From DATBGE01 sp036558125 (GTDB lineage: Bacteria > Gemmatimonadota > Gemmatimonadetes > Gemmatimonadales > GWC2-71-9), in assembly GCA_036558125.1 (NCBI GenBank), contig DATBGE010000219.1, positions 1 through 9,425 on the forward strand: a DNA stretch of 9,425 bases, in the 5' to 3' direction. Below are positions 1 to 6,799 of the stretch, one piece after another. The number at the start of each line of letters is the position of its first letter. The stretch's first letter is position 1. A program made the translations under genes and the position numbers. The notes beneath the pieces are model-generated. The model had not been told where the DNA came from. It saw only the letters and a program-made list of their open reading frames with translations, and ran no database searches.

Positions 1-131
1 ACCCGGTAGCGATTCGCCAGCCGCCGAGGCCTCACGACCTTGTATCGCCGCTCCCAGGCACGGAGCCGAGCGGGAGCCAGGCCCGTGAGCTCGGCGACCT
101 CCTTGATCTCGTAGTTTCGGTTGACCGGCAT
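1..131 (-). CDS. MerR-family transcriptional regulator, N-terminal fragment (cut by window edge)
   Basis: The first 43 codons of a gene that leaves the window at position 1. The protein starts MPVNRNYEIKEVAELTGL and continues into PARLRAWERRY and PRRLANRYR. This is the winged helix-turn-helix head of the MerR superfamily: residues 7-17 form the first recognition helices and LRAWERRY (about 23-30) is the signature of the CarA/CarH/LitR branch, whose members often carry a C-terminal cobalamin-binding domain. That domain would lie outside the window, so its presence cannot be judged. ATG at 129-131 is the obvious start because the conserved fold begins a few residues later; no clear Shine-Dalgarno precedes it. 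The gene is divergent from transketolase with only 72 bp between the start codons, so it could control itself or its neighbour, but that is inference. The family assignment is strong; the subfamily is tentative. Confidence 0.85.
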   Translation of the reverse strand, partial: MPVNRNYEIKEVAELTGLAPARLRAWERRYKVVRPRRLANRYR

Positions 132-162
132 GGCGGGAGAAGGTGCAGGCCGATCGAACCGA

Positions 163-202
163 CGTCAAATGTTTAGGCGGGCAAGGATGAACACTTTTGA
201 CG
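163..202. promoter_or_regulatory. Imperfect dyad in the divergent MerR/transketolase gap, candidate operator
   Basis: CGTCAAATGTTT at 163-174 and ACACTTTTGACG at 191-202 are inverted copies matching at 10 of 12 positions, separated by 16 bp. The right arm ends one base before the GTG start of transketolase. MerR-type proteins bind dyad or repeated sites and commonly act on a divergent promoter, which makes this a candidate binding site for the adjacent regulator. The 40-bp span is longer than a classical MerR operator, so a different protein or an mRNA leader hairpin is equally possible. No convincing -35/-10 pair was found in the gap on either strand. Confidence 0.35.
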
Positions 203-203
203 G

Positions 204-2300
204 GTGACTGAAACGCCTTCCACTACTATCTTCTCTGCGCCTCCACCGGAGACCGCTCTGACCGCGCCCGCCACTCTCCCCGAGACCGATCAGCTGACCA
301 CCTCTCCCGATTCCGCCTGGCGGACCATCAACAGCCTTCGCGTTCTCGCGATGGACGCGGTCGAACAGGCCCAATCCGGCCATCCCGGCACGCCGATGGC
401 CCTGGCGCCCGCCGGCTACCAGCTATGGGACCGGATGCTGCGATTCGACCCGTCCCATCCGGAGTGGGAGGACCGCGACCGCTTCGTGCTCTCGTGCGGG
501 CACGCTTCGATGCTGATCTACGGCCTGCTCCACCTCTCGGGCTACGATCTCAGCCTCGACGATATCCGCCACTTCCGGCAATTCGGATCGAAGACGCCGG
601 GCCACCCGGAGCGGGGACACACCGTCGGCATCGAGACCACGACCGGCCCGCTGGGTCAGGGCGTCGGCAACTCGGTGGGCATGGCGATCGCCGAACAGTT
701 CCTGGCCAATCATTTCAACCGGCCAGGCTTCGATCTGGTGAATCACCGGATCTGGACCATGTGCAGCGATGGCGACATGATGGAAGGCGTCGCCAGCGAA
801 GCAGCGTCGCTCGCCGGTCATCTGCGGCTGGGCAATCTCAAGCTGATCTACGACGACAATCACATCACAATCGACGGATCAACCAGTCTCGCTTTCAGCG
901 AAGATGTCGGGCGCCGTTTCGAGGCCTACGGCTGGTATGTGCAGCACGTGGCAGACGGCAACGACCTCGACGCGATCGCGCGGGCGTTCGACGCCGCGGC
1001 CGCCGAAACCGGTCGACCTTCACTCATCATCCTGCGGACTCACATCGGCGATCCGGCGCCCACGAAGCGGGACACCGCTGCAGCCCATGGTTCTCCACTC
1101 GGTGCCGAAGAGGTCGCGAAGACCAAGGCGATCCTTGGGTGGCCGGTAGACCAGAAGTTCGTGGTGGCTCCGGAGGCGGCACAGTGGCGCGCGCGCTGTC
1201 TCGAGAAGGGGCGCAAGGCGTACAACGAGTGGCAGGCGCTTTGGGATCGTTATCGCCGCGAGTTCCCCGACCTGGCGGCGGAGTTCGCCGACTGGCAGGC
1301 AGGACGGTTGCCGAAGAACTGGGACGACGGCCTCCCCGTGTTCACTCCCGCGGATGGGAAGCTAGCCACCCGGCAGGCTTCGGCGAAGACGTTGAACGTC
1401 CTCGCTGGAAAGCTGGGGAATCTGATCGGTGGCTCCGCCGATCTCGCCGAAAGCACCGGCGCTGATATCAAGAACGGCGGCAGCTTCAGTGCCACGGCGG
1501 TGGGCCGAAACATCCATTTTGGTGTGCGCGAGCACGGGATGGTCTCGAGTCTGAATGGAATGGCGGCGCACGGAGGGATCCGTCCCTTCGGCACTACCTT
1601 CCTCATCTTCAGCGACTACTGTCGTCCCTCGCTCCGTCTCGCTGCCCTGATGAAGTTGCCGATCATTTTCATCGGCACCCACGACTCGATCGGTCTGGGT
1701 GAAGACGGACCGACGCACCAGCCGGTCGAGCAGCTCGCGATGCTGCGGGCGACGCCCAACATGACCGTGATCCGCCCGGCCGATGCCGCCGAGACGGTCG
1801 AGGCGTGGCGAGTGGCGGTCGAGAAGAGGGATGGCCCCACCGTCCTCGCACTCACCCGGCAGAAGCTCGCGGTGCTGGATCGGACGAAGCTCGCACCCGC
1901 TGAAGGCGCCCGACGCGGCGGTTACGTGCTGCTCGATTGCAAGGGCACTCCGGAAGCCATCCTGCTCGCGACCGGCAGCGAAGTGCATCCCGCCCTCGCC
2001 GCTGTGGAAAAGCTGCAGGCCGAAGGGAAGAAGGTGCGACTGGTTTCGCTACCCTCCTGGGAACTGTTCGAAGCGCAGACGGAGGCGTATCGTGAATCGG
2101 TACTCCCCAGGTCGGTGACTGCCCGAGTCTCGGTCGAAGCGGCCGCCACGTTCGGCTGGAGCCGCTGGGTGGGAGACCGGGGCGTTGCGATCGGGCTGGA
2201 TCACTTCGGTGCTTCGGCCCCGGCGGAGGTGTTGTTCAAGGAGTTTGGGTTTACGGCTGAACGGATAGCGGATACAGTGATGAGGTTGATTGCAAATTGA
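204..2300 (+). CDS. tkt: Transketolase
   Basis: A 698-residue cytosolic thiamine-diphosphate enzyme moving two-carbon ketol units between sugar phosphates (xylulose-5-P to ribose-5-P or erythrose-4-P) in the non-oxidative pentose phosphate pathway. The N-terminal PP domain has SGHPGTPM (58-65), CGHASMLIY (98-106) and the diphosphate/metal motif SDGDMMEG (188-195) followed by Asn219 in YDDNHITIDG; the first Gly of the usual GDG is Ser. The Pyr domain carries FGVREHGM with catalytic Glu443 and DGPTHQPVEQLA (501-512). The C-terminal domain includes LLATGSEVHPAL. Length is normal for the family apart from about 33 extra Pro/Thr-rich residues at the front. GTG at 204 is the first possible start because TGA at 198-200 lies in frame; the next Met (position 351) would remove conserved sequence. 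There is no good Shine-Dalgarno (AAGGAT is about 15 nt away). The last codons and the TGA stop lie inside a heptanucleotide repeat array. Transaldolase follows. Confidence 0.97.
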   Translation: MTETPSTTIFSAPPPETALTAPATLPETDQLTTSPDSAWRTINSLRVLAMDAVEQAQSGHPGTPMALAPAGYQLWDRMLRFDPSHPEWEDRDRFVLSCGHASMLIYGLLHLSGYDLSLDDIRHFRQFGSKTPGHPERGHTVGIETTTGPLGQGVGNSVGMAIAEQFLANHFNRPGFDLVNHRIWTMCSDGDMMEGVASEAASLAGHLRLGNLKLIYDDNHITIDGSTSLAFSEDVGRRFEAYGWYVQHVADGNDLDAIARAFDAAAAETGRPSLIILRTHIGDPAPTKRDTAAAHGSPLGAEEVAKTKAILGWPVDQKFVVAPEAAQWRARCLEKGRKAYNEWQALWDRYRREFPDLAAEFADWQAGRLPKNWDDGLPVFTPADGKLATRQASAKTLNVLAGKLGNLIGGSADLAESTGADIKNGGSFSATAVGRNIHFGVREHGMVSSLNGMAAHGGIRPFGTTFLIFSDYCRPSLRLAALMKLPIIFIGTHDSIGLGEDGPTHQPVEQLAMLRATPNMTVIRPADAAETVEAWRVAVEKRDGPTVLALTRQKLAVLDRTKLAPAEGARRGGYVLLDCKGTPEAILLATGSEVHPALAAVEKLQAEGKKVRLVSLPSWELFEAQTEAYRESVLPRSVTARVSVEAAATFGWSRWVGDRGVAIGLDHFGASAPAEVLFKEFGFTAERIADTVMRLIAN

Positions 2301-2363
2301 AAATTGCAAATTGAAAATTGGACTGCTCTTCAATTTTCAATTACCAATTTTCAATTGCCAATT
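2288..2363. repeat. Inverted heptanucleotide repeat element, AT-rich (AATTGAA type)
   Basis: Two 35-bp arms flank a 6-nt centre, CTGCTC (2323-2328). The left arm (2288-2322) reads as five 7-nt units: GATTGCA, AATTGAA, AATTGCA, AATTGAA, AATTGGA. The right arm (2329-2363) reads TTCAATT, TTCAATT, ACCAATT, TTCAATT, GCCAATT. Folded on each other, 29 of 35 positions are Watson-Crick complementary, so the transcript could form a long A/U-rich hairpin. The left arm overlaps the last codons of transketolase and provides its TGA stop; the right arm ends 12 nt before the transaldolase ATG. Its composition is strikingly AT-rich against a GC-rich background. It resembles in form the short tandemly repeated (heptanucleotide) sequences known from cyanobacteria, but the sequence is different and its function is unknown. 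With its A/U-only stem and no following T-tract it is not a typical intrinsic terminator. Confidence 0.9.
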
Positions 2364-2375
2364 CCCTTGACCCCA

Positions 2376-3500
2376 ATGACCCCTACGCCCTCCAACGCTC
2401 TGAAACAGCTCGGCGACCTCGGCCAGAGCCCCTGGTACGACTACATCACCCGCGACCTCATCACCTCGGGTGAGCTGGCGCGGCTGATCGAGCAGGATGG
2501 GCTCCGCGGGATGACGACCAATCCCACCATCTTCGAGAAGGCGGTGGCGGGGAGCGAGGTCTACGACGGAGACATCCGGACCTTGGGGGCCGAGGGGAAG
2601 ACGCCGGCCGAGGTATTCGAGGGGCTGGCGGTGACCGATGTGCGCGCCGCGTGCGATGTGTTCGGGCCGGTGCATCGCGCGCAACGGGGTCATGATGGGC
2701 TGGTTTCGCTCGAGGTCTCACCGACCCTGGCACGAGACACCGCAGGCACCATCGCGGAAGCGGAGCGACTCTGGGAGCGGATTGGCCGCGCGAACGCGAT
2801 GATCAAGATTCCGGGCACTAAAGAAGGATTGCCCGCGATCACCGAGTGCCTGGCCCAGGGCATCAACATCAACGTGACGCTGCTCTTTTCCGTAGCCCGC
2901 TACCGCGAAGTCATGGATGCTTTCATGACCGGGCTGGAGCGCCGGGCGGCGCAGGGTCTCCCGATTGATGAAATCGCATCGGTGGCGAGCTTCTTCGTGA
3001 GCCGGCTCGACGGTAAGGTGGATCCGCTGCTGGAGAAGAATCCCGCGTCGAACGCGGAATCGCTCCGCGGGACCGCGGCGATCGCCAACGCCTGCGCCGC
3101 CTACTCGGCGTTCCAGGAGACCTTCGCCGGCAAGCGCTGGAAGGCGCTCGCGGAGAAGGGGGCCCGGGTGCAACGGCCGCTCTGGGCCTCGACCAGCACC
3201 AAGGATCCCCGTCTCCCCGACATCTACTACGTCGAAGCGCTGATCGCGGAGCAGACGGTGAATACCCTGCCACCCGCGACCTTCGCCGCCTACCGGGATC
3301 ACGGCAATCCCGAGTTGCGCATGGCCGCCGGCCAGCGCACCGCGCCGGCCCAGCTCGCGGCCCTCAAGAAACTCGGCATTGACCTCGACTCCATCACGCA
3401 GACGCTCGAGGTCGAGGGCGTTGCGAGCTTCGCTGCGTCCTACGCTTCGCTGCTCGCGGGGATCGAGGCGAAGATGGGAGCACTGGCGGGGGCTCGGTAG
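2376..3500 (+). CDS. tal: Transaldolase (long actinobacterial/tal-pgi type)
   Basis: A 374-residue cytosolic enzyme that moves a dihydroxyacetone unit between sedoheptulose-7-P and glyceraldehyde-3-P, completing the non-oxidative pentose phosphate pathway together with the transketolase upstream. The aldolase-type barrel shows GMTTNPTIFEKA (about 45-56), DGLVSLEVSPTLARDT, the Schiff-base strand MIKIPGTKEGLPAI with catalytic Lys144, ININVTLLFSV (about 163-173), VASFFVSRLDGKVD and VQRPLWASTSTKDP (about 265-278). These match the long (about 370-aa) mycobacterial type rather than the shorter E. coli TalB type. ATG at 2376 is preferred because homology begins just after it (ALKQLGDLGQSPWYDYITRD). 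A TTG at 2304 in the same frame would translate the repeat element into an unrelated leader. No Shine-Dalgarno is visible: the positions before the ATG are CCCTTGACCCCA plus the pyrimidine arm of the repeat. Translation may depend on the repeat hairpin or on coupling to tkt. Confidence 0.95.
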   Translation: MTPTPSNALKQLGDLGQSPWYDYITRDLITSGELARLIEQDGLRGMTTNPTIFEKAVAGSEVYDGDIRTLGAEGKTPAEVFEGLAVTDVRAACDVFGPVHRAQRGHDGLVSLEVSPTLARDTAGTIAEAERLWERIGRANAMIKIPGTKEGLPAITECLAQGININVTLLFSVARYREVMDAFMTGLERRAAQGLPIDEIASVASFFVSRLDGKVDPLLEKNPASNAESLRGTAAIANACAAYSAFQETFAGKRWKALAEKGARVQRPLWASTSTKDPRLPDIYYVEALIAEQTVNTLPPATFAAYRDHGNPELRMAAGQRTAPAQLAALKKLGIDLDSITQTLEVEGVASFAASYASLLAGIEAKMGALAGAR

Positions 3501-3505
3501 CGCCG

Positions 3506-4780
3506 ATGCTCTCGACTCTCAAGCGGATTTCCCTCACCGGCTGGATCATCATCGCCACCATTGGTGGAGCCCTTCTAGGCTGGCTCGACCACAATGTGTG
3601 GACCAGTACCGATCTGATTCCGATCTTCACCCCGTTGTCGAATGTCTTCCTGAGAATGATCAAGTCGATCGTGGTTCCCCTGCTGTTCGGGAGCCTGGTC
3701 GTCGGGATCGCGGGGCACGGAGACGATTTGAAGAAGGTGGGCCGCCTCGCCCTCCGATCGCTCATCTATTTCGAGATCATGACCACGGTAGCGCTCTTCA
3801 TCGGCCTCGGGGCGGTCAACCTGATCCGCCCCGGCGACGGGATCTCGCTGGCGGTGAGTGCCGAGGCGGGGGAGCAGTTCGCCAGCACCAAGACGACCCT
3901 GGCCGGCGTATTGGAGCACACCGTCCCCACCAGCTTCTTCGACGCGGCGGCCAAGAACGAAGTCCTTCAGGTGGTGTTCTTTTCGCTGCTCTTCGCCGTG
4001 GCACTTGCTCAGGTGAAGGGGCGCGCGCGAGAGACGATGCTCGCCTTCTGCGAGAGTCTTTCGGAGATCATGTTCAAGTTCACCAACATCGTGATGAAGT
4101 ACGCCCCGATCGGCATTGCGGCCGCGATCGGAGCGACGATCAGTAAGAATGGTCTCGAGGTGATCGGCAATCTCGGGCTGCTGGTGGCGACATTGTACGG
4201 GGCGTTGATCGTGTTCCTTCTGGTCGGGCTCTTACCCGCCGCAATGATCGCCCGCATCCCGCTTCGCCAATTCTGGTACTACGCGAAGCAACCCTGGCTC
4301 ATCGCCTTCTCCACGGCTTCATCCGAGGCGGCGCTGCCGCTCGCGATGGAGAACATGGAGCAGTTCGGGGTGCCGCGCCGCATCGTCTCTTTCGTGCTGC
4401 CGACCGGCTACTCCTTCAACCTCGACGGCTCGACCCTCTACCTCGCCGTCGCTTCCGTCTTCGTGGCGCAGGCCGCCGGAGTGAACATGTCCCTGGGTCA
4501 GGAGCTGCTGATGATGCTGACCCTGATGCTGACGAGTAAGGGCGTCGCCGCGGTGCCCCGAGCGTCGCTGGTGATTCTCGCCGGCACGCTTTCGACCTTC
4601 GGCCTTCCGCTCGAAGGGGTCGCCGTCATCCTCGGCGTGGATGCCTTCATGGACATGGCCCGCACCTCGGTGAATCTCCTGGGCAACTGTCTCGCGTCGG
4701 CAGTGATGGCGCGGTGGGAGGGGGAATTGAAGGTGGCGCCGCAGCCGGTGGCGGTTGGGGCGGTGGAGGCGAAATCGTAG
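3506..4780 (+). CDS. Dicarboxylate/amino acid:cation symporter, GltP-like (probable H+:glutamate/aspartate)
   Basis: A 424-residue inner-membrane secondary transporter of the DAACS family (GltP, GltT, DctA), with about eight membrane spans and two re-entrant loops. The first span is about residues 11-28. The Ser-rich hairpin HP1 reads STASSEAALPLAMENM (269-284). TM7 has GYSFNLDGSTLYLAVA (301-316) with Asn305. HP2 includes LTSKGVAAVPRASLVILAGTL (342-362). TM8 has FMDMARTSVNLLGN (381-394): Arg386 is the residue that binds an acidic side chain in characterised members, and Asn394 takes the place of the Na1-site Asp of the archaeal GltPh. E. coli GltP, which is proton-driven, also has Asn there and a very similar TM7/TM8, so proton coupling is likely. 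The substrate (glutamate/aspartate versus C4-dicarboxylate) is not certain. The ATG lies 5 nt after the transaldolase stop, suggesting co-transcription and coupled translation. The C-terminal tail is short and Val/Ala-rich. Confidence 0.93.
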   Translation: MLSTLKRISLTGWIIIATIGGALLGWLDHNVWTSTDLIPIFTPLSNVFLRMIKSIVVPLLFGSLVVGIAGHGDDLKKVGRLALRSLIYFEIMTTVALFIGLGAVNLIRPGDGISLAVSAEAGEQFASTKTTLAGVLEHTVPTSFFDAAAKNEVLQVVFFSLLFAVALAQVKGRARETMLAFCESLSEIMFKFTNIVMKYAPIGIAAAIGATISKNGLEVIGNLGLLVATLYGALIVFLLVGLLPAAMIARIPLRQFWYYAKQPWLIAFSTASSEAALPLAMENMEQFGVPRRIVSFVLPTGYSFNLDGSTLYLAVASVFVAQAAGVNMSLGQELLMMLTLMLTSKGVAAVPRASLVILAGTLSTFGLPLEGVAVILGVDAFMDMARTSVNLLGNCLASAVMARWEGELKVAPQPVAVGAVEAKS

Positions 4781-4877
4781 TCCCGAGGAACACCTCATTC
4801 TGACGCTTGTGGCCCCCTCCTTTGCAACCAATTCCCTCTTTCGAACGTCTCTGAAGCGTCTCCAACCCGGACCACCC

Positions 4878-6695
4878 ATGTTGAAGGCTGTATCCATCCT
4901 GACGATCGCCGGCCTGGCCCTCTCGACCCCGCTCCTGGCCCAGGCTTCGAGAGCTCCCGTTTCGGCACCGATCTCCCATATCAGTTACGACGTCACTTTC
5001 GATACGACCACGGCGAAGAACCGCTCGCTCAAGGTGTCGATGCAGTTCGGCGTTACCGGTCCGGGCGATGTGCTCCTCTCGCTCCCCAGCTGGACGCCGG
5101 GCGCCTACGAGGTGACCAACTTCGCCAAATGGGTCTCGAACTTCACGCCCACGTCCGACGGCAAGGAGCTGGGCTGGGACAAGCTCGACTACGACACCTG
5201 GCGGATCCGTGCCGCGGGCGCCAAGTCGATCACCGTCGCCTTCGATTTTCAGGCCGACACGCTCGACAACGCGATGGCCTGGACTCGACCCGACTTCGCG
5301 CTGTTCAACGGCACCAACGTCTTCATGTATGCCGAAGGCCGGAGCCTCATTTTCCCGGCCACGGTACGCATCCATACCGAATCCGACTGGCTGGTCGCGA
5401 CCGGAATGCATCGGGGGAGTGAAGCGGGGACCTACGCCGAGAAGAATTTTCATGACCTGGTGGACATGCCGTTCTTCATCGGGAAGTTCGACTACGACAG
5501 CAACATGGTGGGCAGCAAGCTGGCTCGGCTCGTGACCTACCCGGCGAATGCCCTCTCCGGCACGGCGCGAGACAGCGCCTGGAACGACATCAAGCGGATG
5601 ATTCCCACCGAAGGTGCCGTTTTCCAGGAGACACAGTGGGATACCTACAACGTCATGATGATCTTCCAGCCGGACTATCCGGGTGGTTCGGCGCTCGAGC
5701 ACCAGAATTCCCATGTCGGGGTCTACACGCCGCAGCTGATCGGCACACCGGTGCTCCCGTCGATCACCGCACACGAGATGTTTCACTCGTGGAATGTGAA
5801 GCGGATGCGGCCCTCGGAAATGGTGCCCTACCGCTACGACGTGGCCCAGCCGACGGTGTGGCTCTGGGTCAGCGAAGGAATCACCGACTACTACGCCGAT
5901 CTGACTCTGGTGCGCAGCGGGATCGTCGATTCCAACGCGTTCTTCGAGGAGACCGGCAACAAGATCTCCAACGTCCAGCAGACCGTTCCGGTGGCGCTGG
6001 AGGATGCGTCGCTATCGACCTGGATCCATCCCACCGACGGCACGGGATATCTCTACTATCCCAAGGGCTCTCTCGCCGGCTTCATGCTCGATATCCTGAT
6101 CCGGGACGCGAGCGACAACAAGCGGTCGCTGGACGATGTGATGCGGAGCGTCTACCGCTCGACCTACAAGGTGGGTAAAGGCTTCACCGGCACCGACTGG
6201 TGGGGTGCGGTGAGCAAGGCCGCCGGCGGGAAGGATTTCAAGCAGTTCAACGCCAAGTACGTCGATGGCCGCGAGCCGTATCCCTGGGACAGCCTACTTC
6301 CCCTCGCCGGCCTCCGCCTCCGCTCCGACACGACTCACGTCCCACGGCTCGGCGTCAGCACCGATCCCGACTCCGCCAGCGGCGGCGCAAAGGTGACGCA
6401 GGTGGTTCCCGGAAGCGCCTCCGAGGAGGCCGGCATCAAAGTCGGAGACATCCTCCTCTCCATCGGAGACCTCAAGATCACCACCAATGACTTCGGGCCC
6501 GACTACCGGAAGATGTACGCCGGGAAAGACAGCCTGCCGATTCCGGTCGTGATCAAGCGGGCAGACTCGACCATGACCCTGAACGGCAAGGTGCGGCTGG
6601 TCGAGCAGGTCGATACACATCTCGAGGCTGATCCGAACGCGAGTGCCAAGGCGGTGCGGATACGGCACGGGATAACTACGGGGACAGTGCAGTAG
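4878..6695 (+). CDS. Secreted M61-family metallopeptidase (glycyl aminopeptidase type) with C-terminal PDZ domain
   Basis: A 605-residue zinc peptidase, probably periplasmic or secreted. A signal peptide occupies residues 1-23 (basic MLK, hydrophobic core, cleavage after AQA). An N-terminal beta domain follows (about 30-200). The catalytic domain holds GGSALEHQNSHVGVY (269-283), the zinc motif HEMFHSWNVKRMRP with HExxH at 299-303, and the third ligand Glu333 in WLWVSEGITDYYADL. These are the hallmarks of M61; the GG-EH motif has two more residues between GG and EH than the usual GGLEH. A PDZ domain (about 489-575) contains VTQVVPGSASEEAGIKVGDILLSI, typical of M61 proteins, and may bind substrate C-termini. 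ATG at 4878 was chosen because the signal peptide starts there, although the same frame is open back to 4755 and no Shine-Dalgarno is visible. The 97-bp gap after the symporter shows no clear promoter. The natural substrate is unknown; family enzymes release N-terminal Gly or Ala. Confidence 0.93.
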   Translation: MLKAVSILTIAGLALSTPLLAQASRAPVSAPISHISYDVTFDTTTAKNRSLKVSMQFGVTGPGDVLLSLPSWTPGAYEVTNFAKWVSNFTPTSDGKELGWDKLDYDTWRIRAAGAKSITVAFDFQADTLDNAMAWTRPDFALFNGTNVFMYAEGRSLIFPATVRIHTESDWLVATGMHRGSEAGTYAEKNFHDLVDMPFFIGKFDYDSNMVGSKLARLVTYPANALSGTARDSAWNDIKRMIPTEGAVFQETQWDTYNVMMIFQPDYPGGSALEHQNSHVGVYTPQLIGTPVLPSITAHEMFHSWNVKRMRPSEMVPYRYDVAQPTVWLWVSEGITDYYADLTLVRSGIVDSNAFFEETGNKISNVQQTVPVALEDASLSTWIHPTDGTGYLYYPKGSLAGFMLDILIRDASDNKRSLDDVMRSVYRSTYKVGKGFTGTDWWGAVSKAAGGKDFKQFNAKYVDGREPYPWDSLLPLAGLRLRSDTTHVPRLGVSTDPDSASGGAKVTQVVPGSASEEAGIKVGDILLSIGDLKITTNDFGPDYRKMYAGKDSLPIPVVIKRADSTMTLNGKVRLVEQVDTHLEADPNASAKAVRIRHGITTGTVQ

Positions 6696-6696
6696 A

Positions 6697-6796
6697 GGAA
6701 GACGGGAGACGGAAGACGGAAGACGGGAAAGCGCTTAGATTAGGTGCGAGTTGTTTTCCCGTCTACCGTCTTCCGTCTTCCGTCTTCCGTCTCCCG
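6697..6796. repeat. Inverted heptanucleotide repeat element, GC-rich (GGAAGAC type)
   Basis: The left arm (6697-6730) reads in 7-nt units GGAAGAC, GGGAGAC, GGAAGAC, GGAAGAC, then GGGAAA. The right arm (6754-6796), read as its complement from the outside in, is GGGAGAC, GGAAGAC, GGAAGAC, GGAAGAC, GGTAGAC, GGGAAAA. An outer stem of 24 perfect pairs forms between 6703-6726 and 6773-6796. A second register pairs 6721-6730 with 6755-6764. The arms therefore have the same ends but the right has two more heptamers between them. The centre (6731-6753) is unrelated. The element begins two bases after the M61 peptidase stop codon and ends 3 nt before the next ATG, filling the whole gap. It is the second element of this design in the window. 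It is unlike a typical intrinsic terminator: a T-run (6754-6757) lies inside the structure, not after it. Function unknown. Confidence 0.92.
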
Positions 6797-6799
6797 CTC

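Noticed and set aside
425..1465. Long alternative-frame reading frames inside transketolase and other genes
   Set aside because: Arg/Pro-rich translations without family motifs, typical of GC-rich DNA opposite or out of frame to real genes.
2288..2363. Reading the AT-rich repeat as a CRISPR array or rho-independent terminator
   Set aside because: Units are 7 nt with no spacers, and the stem is almost all A/U with no terminal T-run, so neither model fits.
2304..2375. A TTG start at 2304 giving a transaldolase with 24 more residues
   Set aside because: The added residues are a translation of the heptamer repeat; family similarity begins just after the ATG at 2376.
4802..4860. GACGCTT / AAGCGTC inverted pair ahead of the M61 gene
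   Set aside because: Seven-bp arms 45 nt apart are likely to arise by chance and no promoter or T-tract accompanies them.
4755..4877. Extension of the M61 peptidase upstream to 4755
   Set aside because: It would overlap the symporter and bury a clean signal peptide behind 41 residues; ATG 4878 gives a normal secreted precursor.
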